A DNA stretch of 64,000 nt, taken from NCBI GenBank assembly GCA_003952965.2, contig CM025849.1:4129103-4193102 (forward strand). The letters run 5' to 3'. Below the pieces are notes generated by a model that saw only the letters and a program-made list of their open reading frames with translations, had not been told where the DNA came from and searched no databases. This document shows, one piece after another, positions 1-10,559 of the stretch. Position 1 is the stretch's first letter. The number at the start of each line of letters is the position of its first letter. Position numbers and translations under genes: made by a program. The stretch comes from Morella rubra. Taxonomy: Eukaryota > Streptophyta > Magnoliopsida > Fagales > Myricaceae.

Positions 1-2
1 AT

Positions 3-1184
3 TGGTTACATTCGGTGGAGCGGATCTTTGATTATAAAGAGGTGCCGGAAGAAAGAAAGGTGAAGCTTGTTGCATTGAGATTGAAGAAATATGCTTCTCT
101 ATGGTGGGAGAATCTAAAGAAGCAGTGTGCTCGAGAAGGAAGAAGTCGTATCGCTACATGGGAAAAGATGAGAAAAATTCTTAAGCAAAAATTTTTGCCG
201 GATAATTACCGACAAGATATTTTTCTTAAGTTCCATAATTTCAAGCAAAAGGATCTTTCGGTGGAAGAATATACTGCTGAGTTCGATCATCTCATAATGA
301 AGTGTGATGTGGCGGAGCCGGAAGAGCAAACTATTGCTCGTTATCTTGGTGGGCTAAGGGGGGAGATTGGCAATATTGTCCAATTACAACCATATTGGAC
401 TTACAATGATGTTGTGAAGCTAGCAATAAAGGTGGAAAAGCAACAAAAGGAGGCTCATGGAAGTAGACCACGATTTGGAGCAAAGGAAGGTCATTCCAAC
501 CGAGGGAGCTCTTTAGTTCCTAAAGTTTCAACACCAAAGTTTGCAGCAAACAAAGCGACTCCTCAACTCCCGAAGAATGAAGGAGGACCGAGTTCAATTC
601 GCCAAAATCCTAATTCTCACAAGTGCTTCAAATGCCAAGGATTTGGTCATATTGCCTCTGATTGTCCAAACCGCAAAGTGGTGACTCTTATTGAAGAAGA
701 ATGGATGGACGAAGGCGATGAAGAAGAACCAATGGAGGAAGATGCAGAAAACAAGGAAGATGAAGATGTCACTTATGCCGACATTGGAGAATCACTTGTT
801 GTTCGAAGAAGTTTGAGTTCAGTCTATGAAGATTGTGATGAATGGCTACGGACAAACATCTTTCAAACAAGATGCACTTCCCATGGCAAAGTTTGTGATA
901 TTATCATTGATGGTGGAAGTTGTGAGAATGTGGTGGCTGAAGACATGGTGAAGAAGCTGAAACTTAAGACACAACCTCATCCTCAACCTTACAAGCTTAC
1001 GTGGTTTCGAAAAGGAAACGAGGTGAAGGTAAACCAACGCACTCTTGTTCAATTTTCTATTGGCAAGAATTACAAAGATGAAGTATTATGTGATGTTGTG
1101 CCTATGGATGCTTGCCATTTACTTCTGGTAGACCATGGCAATATGATAGGAAAGCTATTCATGACGGTTTCAAGAATACTATGA
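3..1184 (+). pseudogene. gypsy gag with zinc knuckle and N-terminal part of protease (partial)
   Basis: The frame is open from base 3, so gag is cut by the window edge and the apparent start at 15 is not a real start. It contains a retrotransposon gag domain (residues about 1-145), one CCHC zinc knuckle (CFKCQGFGHIASDCP, about residue 204), an acidic linker, and an aspartic protease region whose active site reads IIIDGGSCENVV. DGGS replaces D-S/T-G, as is common in this plant clade. After HLLL near 1128 one base is missing: the +1 frame continues with the expected GRPWQYDR-like segment, so Gag-Pol was once a single frame. The product would bind RNA and assemble virus-like particles; this copy is broken. 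Confidence 0.88.
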
Positions 1185-1204
1185 TTTTTCAAAGATGGAG
1201 TAAG

Positions 1205-2632
1205 GATCATTTTGGGTCCTTTGCGTTTGGAGAGATCTCCCAAACCTTATAAAGGAGAGGGAAATAATTTACTCTCTATATGTGATGTTGAGAAGGAATT
1301 GTGTGTTCTAACGAAGTTTGTGCTCTTGTGGTGATGGAAGAAAATGAAGAAGTGAATGAACCACCTCTTATTATGCAATCTCTTCTTGAAGAATTCCTTG
1401 ATGTCATTCCCGAAGAAATTCCATATGGTCTCCCTCCTATGAGAGACATTCAACATTGCATTGATCTTGTACCGGGTTCCATCATTCCAAACAAAGCAGC
1501 CTATAGGATGAGTCCTAAGGAGAATGAAGAATTGCAAAGGCAAGTTGGAGAGCTTTTGGCTAAAGGTTTGGTGAAAGAAAGCATGAGTCCTTGTGCTGTC
1601 CCCGCACTTCTTGTACCAAAGAAGGATGGAACATGGCGGATGTGTGTTGATAGTAGAGCGGTGAACAAGATTACCATCAAATATCGTTTTCCTATTCCTC
1701 GCCTTGATGATCTTCTTGACCAACTTCACGGTGCTTCTATCTTTTCGAAGATAGATCTTCGAAGTGGTTATCATCAAATTCGAATGAGGCCGGGGGATGA
1801 ATGGAAGACCGCTTTCAAAACTCGAGATGGTCTTTATGAGTGGATGGTTATGCCTTTTGGGCTTTCTAATGCTCCTAGCACCTTCATGCGCCTTATGAAT
1901 CATGTCTTTAAATCTTTTATTGGGCATTTTATTGTTGTCTACTTTGATGATATCTTGGTGTACAGCAAGCATAAGGAGCAACACTTGGAACATCTTCGGC
2001 AAGTGTTCACAACTCTACGGGAGCAAAAGTTGTTTGCAAATTTGAAGAAATGTCATTTCTTTACTGAGAGCCTTATCTTTTTAGGCTATGTGGTGTCTAG
2101 CGAAGGGATAAAAGTGGATCCTAGCAAGATTGAAGCAATCACGACTTGGCCTATACCAAGGTCGATTCATGATATTCGAAGCTTTCATGGTCTTGCATCA
2201 TTTTATCGAAGATTCATCAAAGGATTCAGCTCTATCATTGCACCCATCACCGAGTGCTTGAAGGGAGGTATTTTCAAGTGGACTAGTGAAGCCGAGAAGA
2301 GTTTTGAAGTTATCAAGAGAAAGATGACGGAAGCTCCAATCCTGTCCTTGCCAAATTTTGACATTTTGTTCGAAGTTGATTGTGACGCTTCTAATGTTGG
2401 CATTGGTGCAGTACTTAGTCAAGAAGGAAAGCCTATTGCCTTCTTTAGTGAAAAGTTGAGTGAGTCTCGCAAGAAATACTCGACTTATGACAAAGAATTT
2501 TATGCTATTGTTCGAGCCTTGCATCATTGGAGTCATTATCTCCTTCCTAAGGAGTTCATCTTGTTCTCGGATCACGAGGCCTTGAAGTATTTGAATAGCC
2601 AACAAAAACTCAATTCCCGACATGCCAAATGA
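1205..2632 (+). pseudogene. gypsy reverse transcriptase and RNase H
   Basis: The longest open stretch is 1301-2632 (443 codons). It holds a gypsy reverse transcriptase with a [14 protein letters not shown] block, [10 protein letters not shown] and the catalytic YFDDILVYS motif, then the tether and an RNase H domain with [18 protein letters not shown] and [13 protein letters not shown], which supply catalytic Asp residues. The frame upstream (about 1205-1300) also encodes pol sequence and joins through a frameshift just before 1301. The open frame ends at 2632 because one G is missing, compared with the second copy in the window, where the same site reads through. It would copy the element RNA to cDNA; as it stands it is not connected to gag or integrase. 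Confidence 0.92.
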
Positions 2633-2639
2633 GTGAGTT

Positions 2640-4041
2640 TTTACAATCATTTTCTTTGTTCTCAAGCATAAGGCGGGTGTTCAAAATCAAGTAGCTGATG
2701 CTTTGAGTCGTCGACATTCCTTGCTTTCTACTATGCAAGTTAATGTTTGGGCTTTGAAGTGGTGAAAGAGCTTTACAAGGAGGATCCCTACTTTACCAAG
2801 GTATGGAAGAATGTTCTAAGGGTCCTTATCACTCATTTTTATTACAAAATGGTTATCTTTTCAAAGGCAATCAGTTGTGTATTCCACAATGCTCTTTGAG
2901 GAATGCCATTATCATTGAAGCTCATGGTGGTGGACTTGCTGGTCACTTTGGTAGAGATAAAACTCTTTCTCTTATCAAAGAAAATTTCTATTGGCCAAAA
3001 ATGGAGCGAGATGTTATGAGACATGTGGAGCGATGTAGAATTTGTCACATTGCCAAGAGTCATGGCCAAAATACCGGGTTATACACTCCACTTCCAATTC
3101 CTAATTCACCTTGGGAAGATGTAAGTATGGATTTTTGTTGTGGGTTTGCCAAAGACTCAAAGGAACAAAGATTCAGTTATGGTGGTTGTTGATCGCTATT
3201 CAAAGATGGCGCATTTTGTTCCTTGTAGCAAGACTCTTGATGCTTCTCATGTGGCGGATCTCTATTTTCGAGAAGTTGTTAAGCTGCATGGAATTCCAAA
3301 GACTATCACATCGGATCGAGATACGAAGTTCATGAGTCATTTTTGGCGTACTCTGTGGAGGAAGCTTGGAACTAACCTGCAATTTAGTTCAACTTGTCAT
3401 CCTCAAACCGATGGACAAACTGAAGTTGTCAATCGAAGCTTGGGAAATTTATTGCGGAGCTTTGTTGGTAAGAATATTCGTCAATGGGATTTAATTCTTG
3501 CACAAGCCGAGTTTGCTTATAATCGGTCCACTAGTCAAACTACGGGTTGTAGTCCATTTGAGATTGTCTATGGTCAGAATCCTATTAGTCCTTTGGACTT
3601 GGCTCCACTTCCTACTACTCATCAATTAGTGGTGATGCCGAGGAGAGAGTGAAGAACATTAAGAAGTTGCATGAACAAGTTCGAGATCGGATTCTCAAGC
3701 AAACTGAGAAGTACAAGAAGCAAGCCAACAAGCACCGAAAGCAAGCAATTTTCAAAGAGGGTGATTTGGTGTGGATTCATCTAAGGAAAGAACGTTTTCC
3801 GGGAGGAAGACATGCTAAGCTTAGACCTAGAGCCGATGGTCCATTCAAAGTGCTTCAACGCATTGGTGATAATGCGTATAAAATTGAACTTCCAGGGGAA
3901 TATGGAGTTTCAGCAACCTTTAATGTTTCTGACCTGTCCCCATATCATGAAGAAGAAGATGAAGAGTTAGCCTCGAGGTCGAGTCTTTTCCAACCAAGGG
4001 AGCATGACACAGGTGTGGTCAGCACAGAAGGTCAAGATTAA
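2640..4041 (+). pseudogene. gypsy RNase H tail and integrase
   Basis: Three overlapping open stretches (2803-3192, 3140-3652, 3649-4041) together encode the end of RNase H ([14 protein letters not shown], about 2690) and an integrase. The zinc-binding HHCC part is visible as [12 protein letters not shown] followed by CRICHIAKSHG. The catalytic core has D in [14 protein letters not shown] in TSDRDTKF and E in GQTEVVNR, the DDE arrangement. The C-terminal DNA-binding part contains GDLVWIHLRKERFPGG and GPFKVLQRIGDNAYKIELPG, then an acidic end. Single-base indels near 2745, 2808, 3130 and 3627 separate the frames; the second copy lacks several of these, so they arose independently. Confidence 0.9.
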
Positions 4042-4900
4042 AATTAAATTCTGGAATGATTCACGAAGGGTTTCTGTTCGAGCTATGGCTTGTTGGAAAG
4101 CTCTACGAATCTAGTTTCCAACGCATCAAACGGCGTACAATTTGGAGTTTTCTAGACGAAGTTATGGTTGAATTACTCAAGGGTCAGGCTGGCAGCTAAT
4201 TCGAGGTCCAGCGAATTTTGGACGAGTTTGCTATTTTTAGCTTGTTCTTTTGGATTTTCAACATGTCTTTTCATTTCCTAAGAGTCTTGTATGTCTCAAT
4301 TAATATTTTGGAAGATGTAATTTTCATTTACTCATGCTTGGAGGGTTGTTCCAAGCTTTGCTATTTAAACCCTTCTCTTGTAGTGGAAAAAGAGAGATTT
4401 TGAGTGTTTATACAACTTGAGCCTTAGGCTACTTTGAAGAAGGATTTCTTCTACAAACTCTTATCCTTCGGTGGATTCCGATAGGTGGCGAGTTTCTTGC
4501 TCTGTATCCCGTGTTGGATTACATTGGGTGGTGATTTCTGTATCCCTTTGTGTTCTACTTGGGTGGTGAGCTTATCTATCCGAGTGTGTGAGTTAGAGTG
4601 CATTTTTGAGTGCTTTCCCGACGTTCCCACAAACATCCGAGATACCCATACATTATCCCGACGTCTCATTACTATCCGAGGTGTCTATCTATCCCGGCTT
4701 ATCACTTCCCGAGGTCCTCATTACTATTCCGAGATATCTATTTATCCTGGGGTTATCACTTTTCGAGGTCCCCATTACTACCTCCGAGGTGTCCATTTCT
4801 CTCATTCCAACCATCCCAAGGTGTTCGAGGTGATCCCGAGGTGTCCCGCGCTTTCCCCGGTTAAACCCGGTATCATTTCACAGCAATGGCAATTGAAAAC
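4042..4900 (+). repeat. probable 3' LTR of the gypsy element, ends approximate
   Basis: This non-coding sequence directly follows the integrase stop. It contains a TATA-like TATTTAAA at 4362-4369, as expected of an LTR promoter, then a C/G-rich stretch of short direct repeats (about 4615-4860). The same sequence follows the second integrase copy (38560-39420). No 5' LTR is present in the window for either copy, so the ends cannot be fixed by comparing LTRs, and I see no clear target-site duplication. Confidence 0.6.
4615..4860 (+). repeat. LTR minisatellite, CCCGAGGT-type units
   Basis: This is a run of imperfect units containing CCGAGGTCCYCATTACTA and CCGAGATATCTATTTATCC, with a higher-order period of about 60 bp. 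It is also present in the second copy at about 39140-39390. Unit number is the same in both, which fits block duplication rather than independent expansion. Confidence 0.6.
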
Positions 4901-5800
4901 TGAGAAAACTTATCAATATTGAGGCATGAATCCTATGGGTTTTTCTCTCAAGCAATGAGGCACAAGTATGCTCAAGAAAGGCCTCAATAACCTTCTGAAC
5001 ATTTTTTTATGAAACCTAATAGATTTCCCAATCTTTCACAAGGAAAGTCTAGAAATTCAGTTGTTTCTAAAATTCGCCAGACGTCGCTCGAGTGTGGGTC
5101 GAATGCGATGTCTCTATCTGAATTATTCATAGAGTGCTTGAGCGCGGGTCGAGTGTTAGTCAAACATCTGTCTAAATTCTTCATAGTTTGCTCGAGCGTG
5201 AGTCGAGCATTAGTTAAATGTAAAGTTTCTGTCTAAATTCTTCATAGTTCGCTTACCTTGGGTCGAGCGTTAGTCAAACGCAAAATCGATTAACTCAAAC
5301 AAACTCTGAAACGACACAGGACAAAAACATACAACTTCATAAAGACATATTTTGATATGGAATTTTGTCAATACAAAAATTCACCAACAGCTTTATCAAT
5401 TTAATTTTCAGTAATCTCATATGTTGAGAGAAGATAATATGACCACTGATTTGTTCACTAAAGAAGGGGATTCATGAAGATCAAATGTGAATTTTGGTAG
5501 CGAAGGATTTCAAGTTACATAGAGAGTAAGTGGTCATCATATTCAGAATGTGAGTTTAGCTTTATTGTATGGGAGGCCTTCTTCGTCTTGACAAGCTTAG
5601 CTTTGGTAGTATTAGATTTTTATTTTGGTTGTTATTTGTTTCTATTTCGCAAGTTAGTTTTGTGTGTTCTTTGAATATTTCTTTTTGTATTTGTGAACCT
5701 TGCTCCGTATGCATGTAACTGTGATATTCTTCAACCGCAAGTGATAGCTTTTAAAATTATGGTCATCGCTCCTTAAAAAAAAAAAAAACAATTTGGCAAT
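4901..5800. repeat. non-coding repeat downstream of the LTR with tandem units and poly-A
   Basis: Positions about 5080-5285 hold four imperfect units of about 55-70 bp with the core CTAAATTCTTCATAGTTTGC and CGAGCGTGAGTCGAG. The stretch ends in an A-run at about 5776-5789. The whole interval is repeated at about 39430-40318, also ending in A. The poly-A suggests the end of a retroposed sequence (LINE or processed transcript), but no target duplication was seen. No gene is supported. Confidence 0.5.
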
Positions 5801-6208
5801 TGTGCCTATATTAATGCATGAGATCAACATGATTTTAAAAAATTTGCTTTGATCAGTAAAGCCTATTTGGTTCCCTTTATATAAACCCCCTGGCTTCGTC
5901 CTCTGCACAGGACCCAGAGGATGGCAAAAGAAACAAAAGCAGCAGGCACGTGCAGTGCCTTACTCAAAGAACAAGTACTCCTCAATCACATCCAAGTCAG
6001 CAGAATTTGAGAGAGCAGGGGAAGAGAGAAGCCTCTGTCTTTCACGTTTTACACAAGTTCCCCAAAAGTAATAACATAGAATTGATTGATACACGCACTT
6101 CAAAAAGAGATACATTATTGAGAGGCCATCCAATGCATGCAATAAAAAAAGGTAAAGTAGTCCAACTAGCATTAAAGCACAGATGCTTCAAACTACATGA
6201 CGAAAGGC
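5801..6208 (-). other. 3' flank of DUF247 copy A
   Basis: This is non-coding sequence just past the stop of DUF247 copy A (the gene runs leftwards). Closely similar sequence lies 3' of copy D (about 40330-40745) and, more diverged, of copy C (about 35860-36180), so it is probably the shared 3' UTR and downstream region of the family. Copy D carries about 30-45 bases near 40390 that are absent here. Confidence 0.6.
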
Positions 6209-7603
6209 CTAAGGAAAATTCCAGAAAGCAAAAAGCAGGATGATAATTCCAACAATAGTTGCCGTGCCTCTCCAAAAATTGCTGAAATACGTATTTGTCA
6301 TGGTGGCCATGGTACGATTCCAGGGGTTCTCATAGTAATCGTTCAGCTTTTTACTAAGACCATCGCCAGAGTCTTTATCAGATTGGTCACATGGCACAAT
6401 CTGATCACAAAGTGTATTGATGAGTTTTGACGCTGCTTCACTGCCACCGAGGCCGTTCGCAATCACCTTTCTGTCAACCAGCAGATCCACATCCTTTCCA
6501 CTGACGATAAGATTATCCAATATCCGTATATAGTTGCAGATGCGAGTTTCGAAAGGATAATGACACTGCTCCAGAGCCATTAGGTTTCTGTAAAGAACTT
6601 CAGTTCCTATTTCCACCAAAAAGTGTGAGAGCTCCAATCGAGGTTGCATAAGCTCCAAGTAAGGAACACATTTGAAGCATGGTAAGCAAGCTGATATTGC
6701 CGAGCAATTTAAGCACGGAAGCCGACCCAAGATCTCGGGGTGATGGAACTGTACGTATGGTTTTTCGTGTTTAGACCGGTTGAATTTCAACCCTGCCTCG
6801 CTCAGTGCTGTAGCGTTGTACATAGTTTCAAGCTCTCCGATAGGTGGCATTTCATGACAGTAGTATGTTCTCAGCAAATCTGTGAAATGCGCTATCCCCT
6901 TTCCTCTCTGCTTCACAGCATCGGGTATTTTCGGGTCCTCAAAGAAAAACTCGCAGGTAAGCTGAAGAAAGGTAGGAACATCATATCCGCGCTCCTCTAG
7001 AACCTTGTAAACGAAGTCAGAGTATAAACCCTCGAGAATAAAATACGGAAGCTGATTCTCAAGTAACATCAAGTCCTCCTTCGTAATATTCTTTCGACAT
7101 GGATTAACTGATAGGTGATAGGGTATTTCAGGATTTGGGTATCCGTCATTTGAGAGATTCCGTGTCCATTTATGAGACCTCCAGAAGAGCTCAATGATAA
7201 AGATAGCATCCAATTTTACCATTTCCACGAACTCTTCATCGTTGATCATTTCAAACTCCTCTGAATACCAGTGGCGGATTTTCTGTTTCCTGCTTCTGAT
7301 GAAGGTTGTAATATCCTCTTTCTTCGCTCCAGTCCTGTTACAGAAGAAATCCAAATATCTTTTTTTTTGCTTTTCCATCTGCTCGTATTTTTTTGGGTAA
7401 GCAGGTTCCTTCTTCTCGTTTTTATCTGTCTTGTAATGAAATGGGCCTATGGCAACTACCTGAGGAGTGTAGGCCTCTTCATTTATCTTGCGAAGCTTCG
7501 TGGGCACCCTGTAGATGCAGCAGTGCTTAGAAGGAATGTCAATGGCCCATTGATCATTGGGTTGAATTGCAGCGGAATCATTAGCTATGGGGCTGACCTC
7601 CAT
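6209..7603 (-). CDS. DUF247 (UPF0481) plant membrane protein, copy A
   Basis: An uninterrupted 464-codon reading frame with the plant DUF247 pattern: an N-terminal CCIYRVPTKLRKIN, AYTPQVVAIGPFH, a basic RYLDFF region, LLENQLPYFILEGLY near the middle, and a single C-terminal membrane segment (GTATIVGIIILLFAFWNF). About 460 aa is a normal family length. The ATG at 7603 precedes MEVSPIAND and is shared by copy D. Just upstream (about 7626) a TTCAG acceptor-like site suggests an intron in the 5' UTR. The molecular function of DUF247 is not established; in grasses, members are linked to self-incompatibility loci. Copy A ends six residues early: one inserted base near 6213 turns NFLRPFVM of copy D into NFP-stop. 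Otherwise A and D differ at only a handful of residues. Confidence 0.9.
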   Translation of the reverse strand: MEVSPIANDSAAIQPNDQWAIDIPSKHCCIYRVPTKLRKINEEAYTPQVVAIGPFHYKTDKNEKKEPAYPKKYEQMEKQKKRYLDFFCNRTGAKKEDITTFIRSRKQKIRHWYSEEFEMINDEEFVEMVKLDAIFIIELFWRSHKWTRNLSNDGYPNPEIPYHLSVNPCRKNITKEDLMLLENQLPYFILEGLYSDFVYKVLEERGYDVPTFLQLTCEFFFEDPKIPDAVKQRGKGIAHFTDLLRTYYCHEMPPIGELETMYNATALSEAGLKFNRSKHEKPYVQFHHPEILGRLPCLNCSAISACLPCFKCVPYLELMQPRLELSHFLVEIGTEVLYRNLMALEQCHYPFETRICNYIRILDNLIVSGKDVDLLVDRKVIANGLGGSEAASKLINTLCDQIVPCDQSDKDSGDGLSKKLNDYYENPWNRTMATMTNTYFSNFWRGTATIVGIIILLFAFWNFP

Positions 7604-8975
7604 CTTTGGAAAGACTATATGGTACCTGAATAAAATATAGAATCAACTGCCAAAAACAAAAAGAAAGGGAACAGCAGATATCATATCCACTTACTATTTC
7701 TATATGGCATCTGTTAGTCTCCAGTCCCATATGCTTATTGCAATTCGTTTTTTCAACCTTAAGGCAACTATGTCAATGCAACGCAGGAGAAGAGAAAATT
7801 CAACTAATATTATATAACGTACTCATATTATATAGTACACAACTCGTGCTTTCATTTGTCTCCCGAAAAGGCCGCTGCTCATGAATAATATGAAATTCAA
7901 TGAAAATTGTAGGTCCTTGATATTTCTATTGCATAAACTTAAGGCGCAGAACATCCTGATGAATCTTTCAAACCAAACCCTATAAGTACAACGGCAGCTC
8001 GGGTTCTACTAAATATTGAAACCTTGGATCTTGAATCGAAACGATCTAGAAATTGACTGCATTAGGATTACAGAAGAATCTCAAGAGATTATGCTAATGT
8101 AAAACTTATTTTGTTATTTGCTTTTGCTACGTACATACACATATCAACCATGAATCGATGCATAAACGAACTAAACAGATCAATAGAAGTAATTTATAGC
8201 TAATTTTGCCAAAAAGACATTTTACCGAGGAATTTATTCGAGAATGCTTTTATTTCTTGGGCGCCGGAGTTCGTCTTCTACGCACGTACTCTCCTCCTTT
8301 GCTGTCGACAGTACTATATCTGCAATCTCGCTTCCGCTGGTATATATACTTGTGTTCTCTGTCTCAGCTGTTAGGCTGTCTCTTTCCCTCTAAGGTCAAA
8401 GAAAGGCAAATCGCGCAAAGAAGAAAGAGATCAGGGACCAATCATCAGGTTAGGCTGTGCCTTTTTCAATTCAGATAAAGAAATATTTCCTTCATTTTTA
8501 ATCTCGACTGACTCATTTTTTTGTTGGTTTTCTTTGTCTGATATGCCCGAGAGTTGCTTTGCCATTGGAAGGTGCATATTACCAGCTAGATTAAGAGAGC
8601 AAACTTTTTTTTTTTTTTTCTAGGCAAGATGAGCAGTATTATATATTAATTAAAAGGATGGGAATATGGGATACAGGTGTTTCTTTCCTACTAGGAAAGG
8701 GCGGTAAGAAAGAGGCAAGAAGTGCGGTGGGGATGCTTCCTGTTGACAAGATCGTGCACATTAATGTAGGACATGGAGCAGGTTCGACAATTATCAAAGA
8801 TTAGACTAAGACCAACTTTGCGAAGGAGGGATCTAGCTAATTGATCTAAACCTTGGATTAAGCCGAGAGCCAAGGGCTCTTACATGACGTTGCTCCATGC
8901 TCGTATTTGTCCCATGCCAATTCAAAACTTATTTTGTTATGCTTTTGCTAAAGATCCTTGAATCGATGCATAAAT
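7604..8975 (-). promoter_or_regulatory. upstream region of DUF247 copy A (repeated module)
   Basis: This is the 5' flank of copy A, near-identical to 42156-43645 upstream of copy D apart from a gap of about 105 bp near 8806 and small indels. The distal part (about 8095-8975) is a module found again, more diverged, at 13830-14517/22502-22930, 26400-26698/30300-31160 and 43646-44330. Recognisable stretches are TGCATAAACGAACTAAAC, AACCTGCAAGAAATGC (the latter in other copies) and AAGGTCAAAGAAAGGC. Small open frames here are not conserved as proteins and I reject them. Confidence 0.55.
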
Positions 8976-10559
8976 GAATCATTTTCTTCGTAAAATGATA
9001 TTTCCATGTAGTTTATGAAGAGACATATATACTCTTAAAGACAAAACCTAATAATACCCTTAAACTGATTTTCCTCTAGCTCTTTTGTTCTTCTGTCTAT
9101 ATACGATAGTCAATATAGTCTGCATGCTAGGAAATTTGTCTGGAATCTTTATTAAATTAGAAGGAAGCTAACAGCTATTAGCTGCTATTAATTGTTCTGT
9201 TAATCTGTTATGCTGTCGAGCTGTGAGTCAGTTATTCTTTGATTAAGTTCAAAATTATATATATATTCATTCATTACTTAGTAAAATAAACGAAGATATT
9301 ATTTTAATTCATGAAAATCTTTCCGCTACAGATCCTACAAATCTATTCATCAACAAACACAACTAGACCATTTAAAAGAGTAATTAATTAATTTATACGT
9401 GAAGTTTGTCAAAAAGTAAGTAACAAAATAAAAGGATAAAGTAAAGAACCTGCAAATTTTTGCTCGCTGCAGGAAATTTGTCTGCTGCTCCTTGGGATCA
9501 TGAGCAGCAAAGTTAGCCTCTTAGATGAAGAATGGGCCGGGGATCCTAATTTCTTTTTTTGCTGCTGAAGGTGTACGTAGTACCTGCTACTTGCTCATAT
9601 ATATAGAGGTATAGTTTGTCCCTGGATCACCATCTGGATCGCTTTCTCTTCCTGATAAACGCACGAATAACGTCATGCATGATTTCAAAGGGAATCTCTT
9701 TTCCAAATTTCTATTGATGTATATATCTTGAGCAATTTCGTTAATAATTACCTTCGCGCTTGTAGATCTATAACTCTGAAAAAGGCCATCGTAAAATATA
9801 GCTAATCCAATTTCTGTGTTTCTTCCTTAATTTCGAAATTCTTTTTTGATTTTCGAGAGCTGTCGAATTATAAATACAAGTTTTATTAAAACTTTAATAA
9901 ACAAAAATTTAATAATTTCAAAGTTTGATTGTAATGTCTCCAATGCAACATTTTCTCTATATCTCGAAAGATGATGAGAGACTATAAATTATGACAGCTT
10001 TATTTCCTTTTACTCAAGAACATGAAACTTTCGTTTTAGACAGCTTTGGTATGCAGTTGGTTTCATCGTGGTGACTAGTATATTATTTTCTGTCCTTTTT
10101 CGAGCAATGAAATATATCCGTTTCACTAAAACCAAACATTGTAAAAGAGCTTTAATTGTTACATCTTTTTTTTCCTAAAACATTGAAAAATTATCGATAT
10201 TGATCAACATATATATCCGGTTTGGTAATTCGTATATGGCAGATTGCCATGTGATTTATTATCTCACGTATGAGTGATGTATGCAATATCTCGTTAATGG
10301 AAAGAGACAACACTTACGTACCTAGTAGATCAATTAATTCGTATTTAAGGAGCCTGCTCAAAAGTCTTAAGATATTTAGGGACGTCTCTTTAAATCTCTA
10401 CTATTGTTTTTCATTAATTAACTGATGTAAATTTCTTAGTTAATTATTATTCAAATCGTGTTACATGCATTGAGATTTAAGCTTGAAAGAAAAAAAACTA
10501 TATATATATATGGATCGGCCAAAATTTCTAGTATATATTGAATCTGAAAACAATAGTTA
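8976..10559. other. AT-rich intergenic DNA, no gene seen
   Basis: I find no open frame of note and no recognisable element. Short similarity to the DUF247 upstream module is visible around 9415-9490 (TAAAGAACCTGCAAAT). Several TA-rich tracts occur, for example near 9255 and 10498-10512. Confidence 0.5.

Larger units (their letters stand above)
1..4900 (+). mobile_element. Ty3/gypsy LTR retrotransposon, degenerate, 5' end outside window
   Basis: The parts in order are gag, zinc knuckle, protease, reverse transcriptase, RNase H and integrase, which is the Ty3/gypsy (Metaviridae) order, followed by a 3' LTR. The first base already lies inside gag, so the 5' LTR is outside the window. The integrase C-terminus has the SATFNVSDLSPY-type ending seen in plant CRM-like chromoviruses and no obvious classical chromodomain; that clade assignment is inference. 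Single-base indels break the polyprotein (near 1128, about 1300, near 2632, near 2745, near 2808, near 3130 and near 3627), so the copy cannot make one Gag-Pol. A second copy of its 3' half lies at 36570-39420. Confidence 0.93.

Noticed and set aside
1247..2002. 251-codon minus-strand frame
   Set aside because: It is the complement of gypsy reverse transcriptase, whose motifs are unmistakable on the plus strand.
5400..5470. Possible copia RNase H tail (frame reading HMLREDNMTTDLFTKEG)
   Set aside because: It is similar in style to copia LADIFTK motifs, but only about 17 codons long with no other copia sequence nearby; too weak to call.
8206..8478. 90-codon plus-strand frame upstream of DUF247 copy A (also 42834-43052)
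   Set aside because: It lies in the repeated upstream module; the frame differs between copies and has no recognisable domain.
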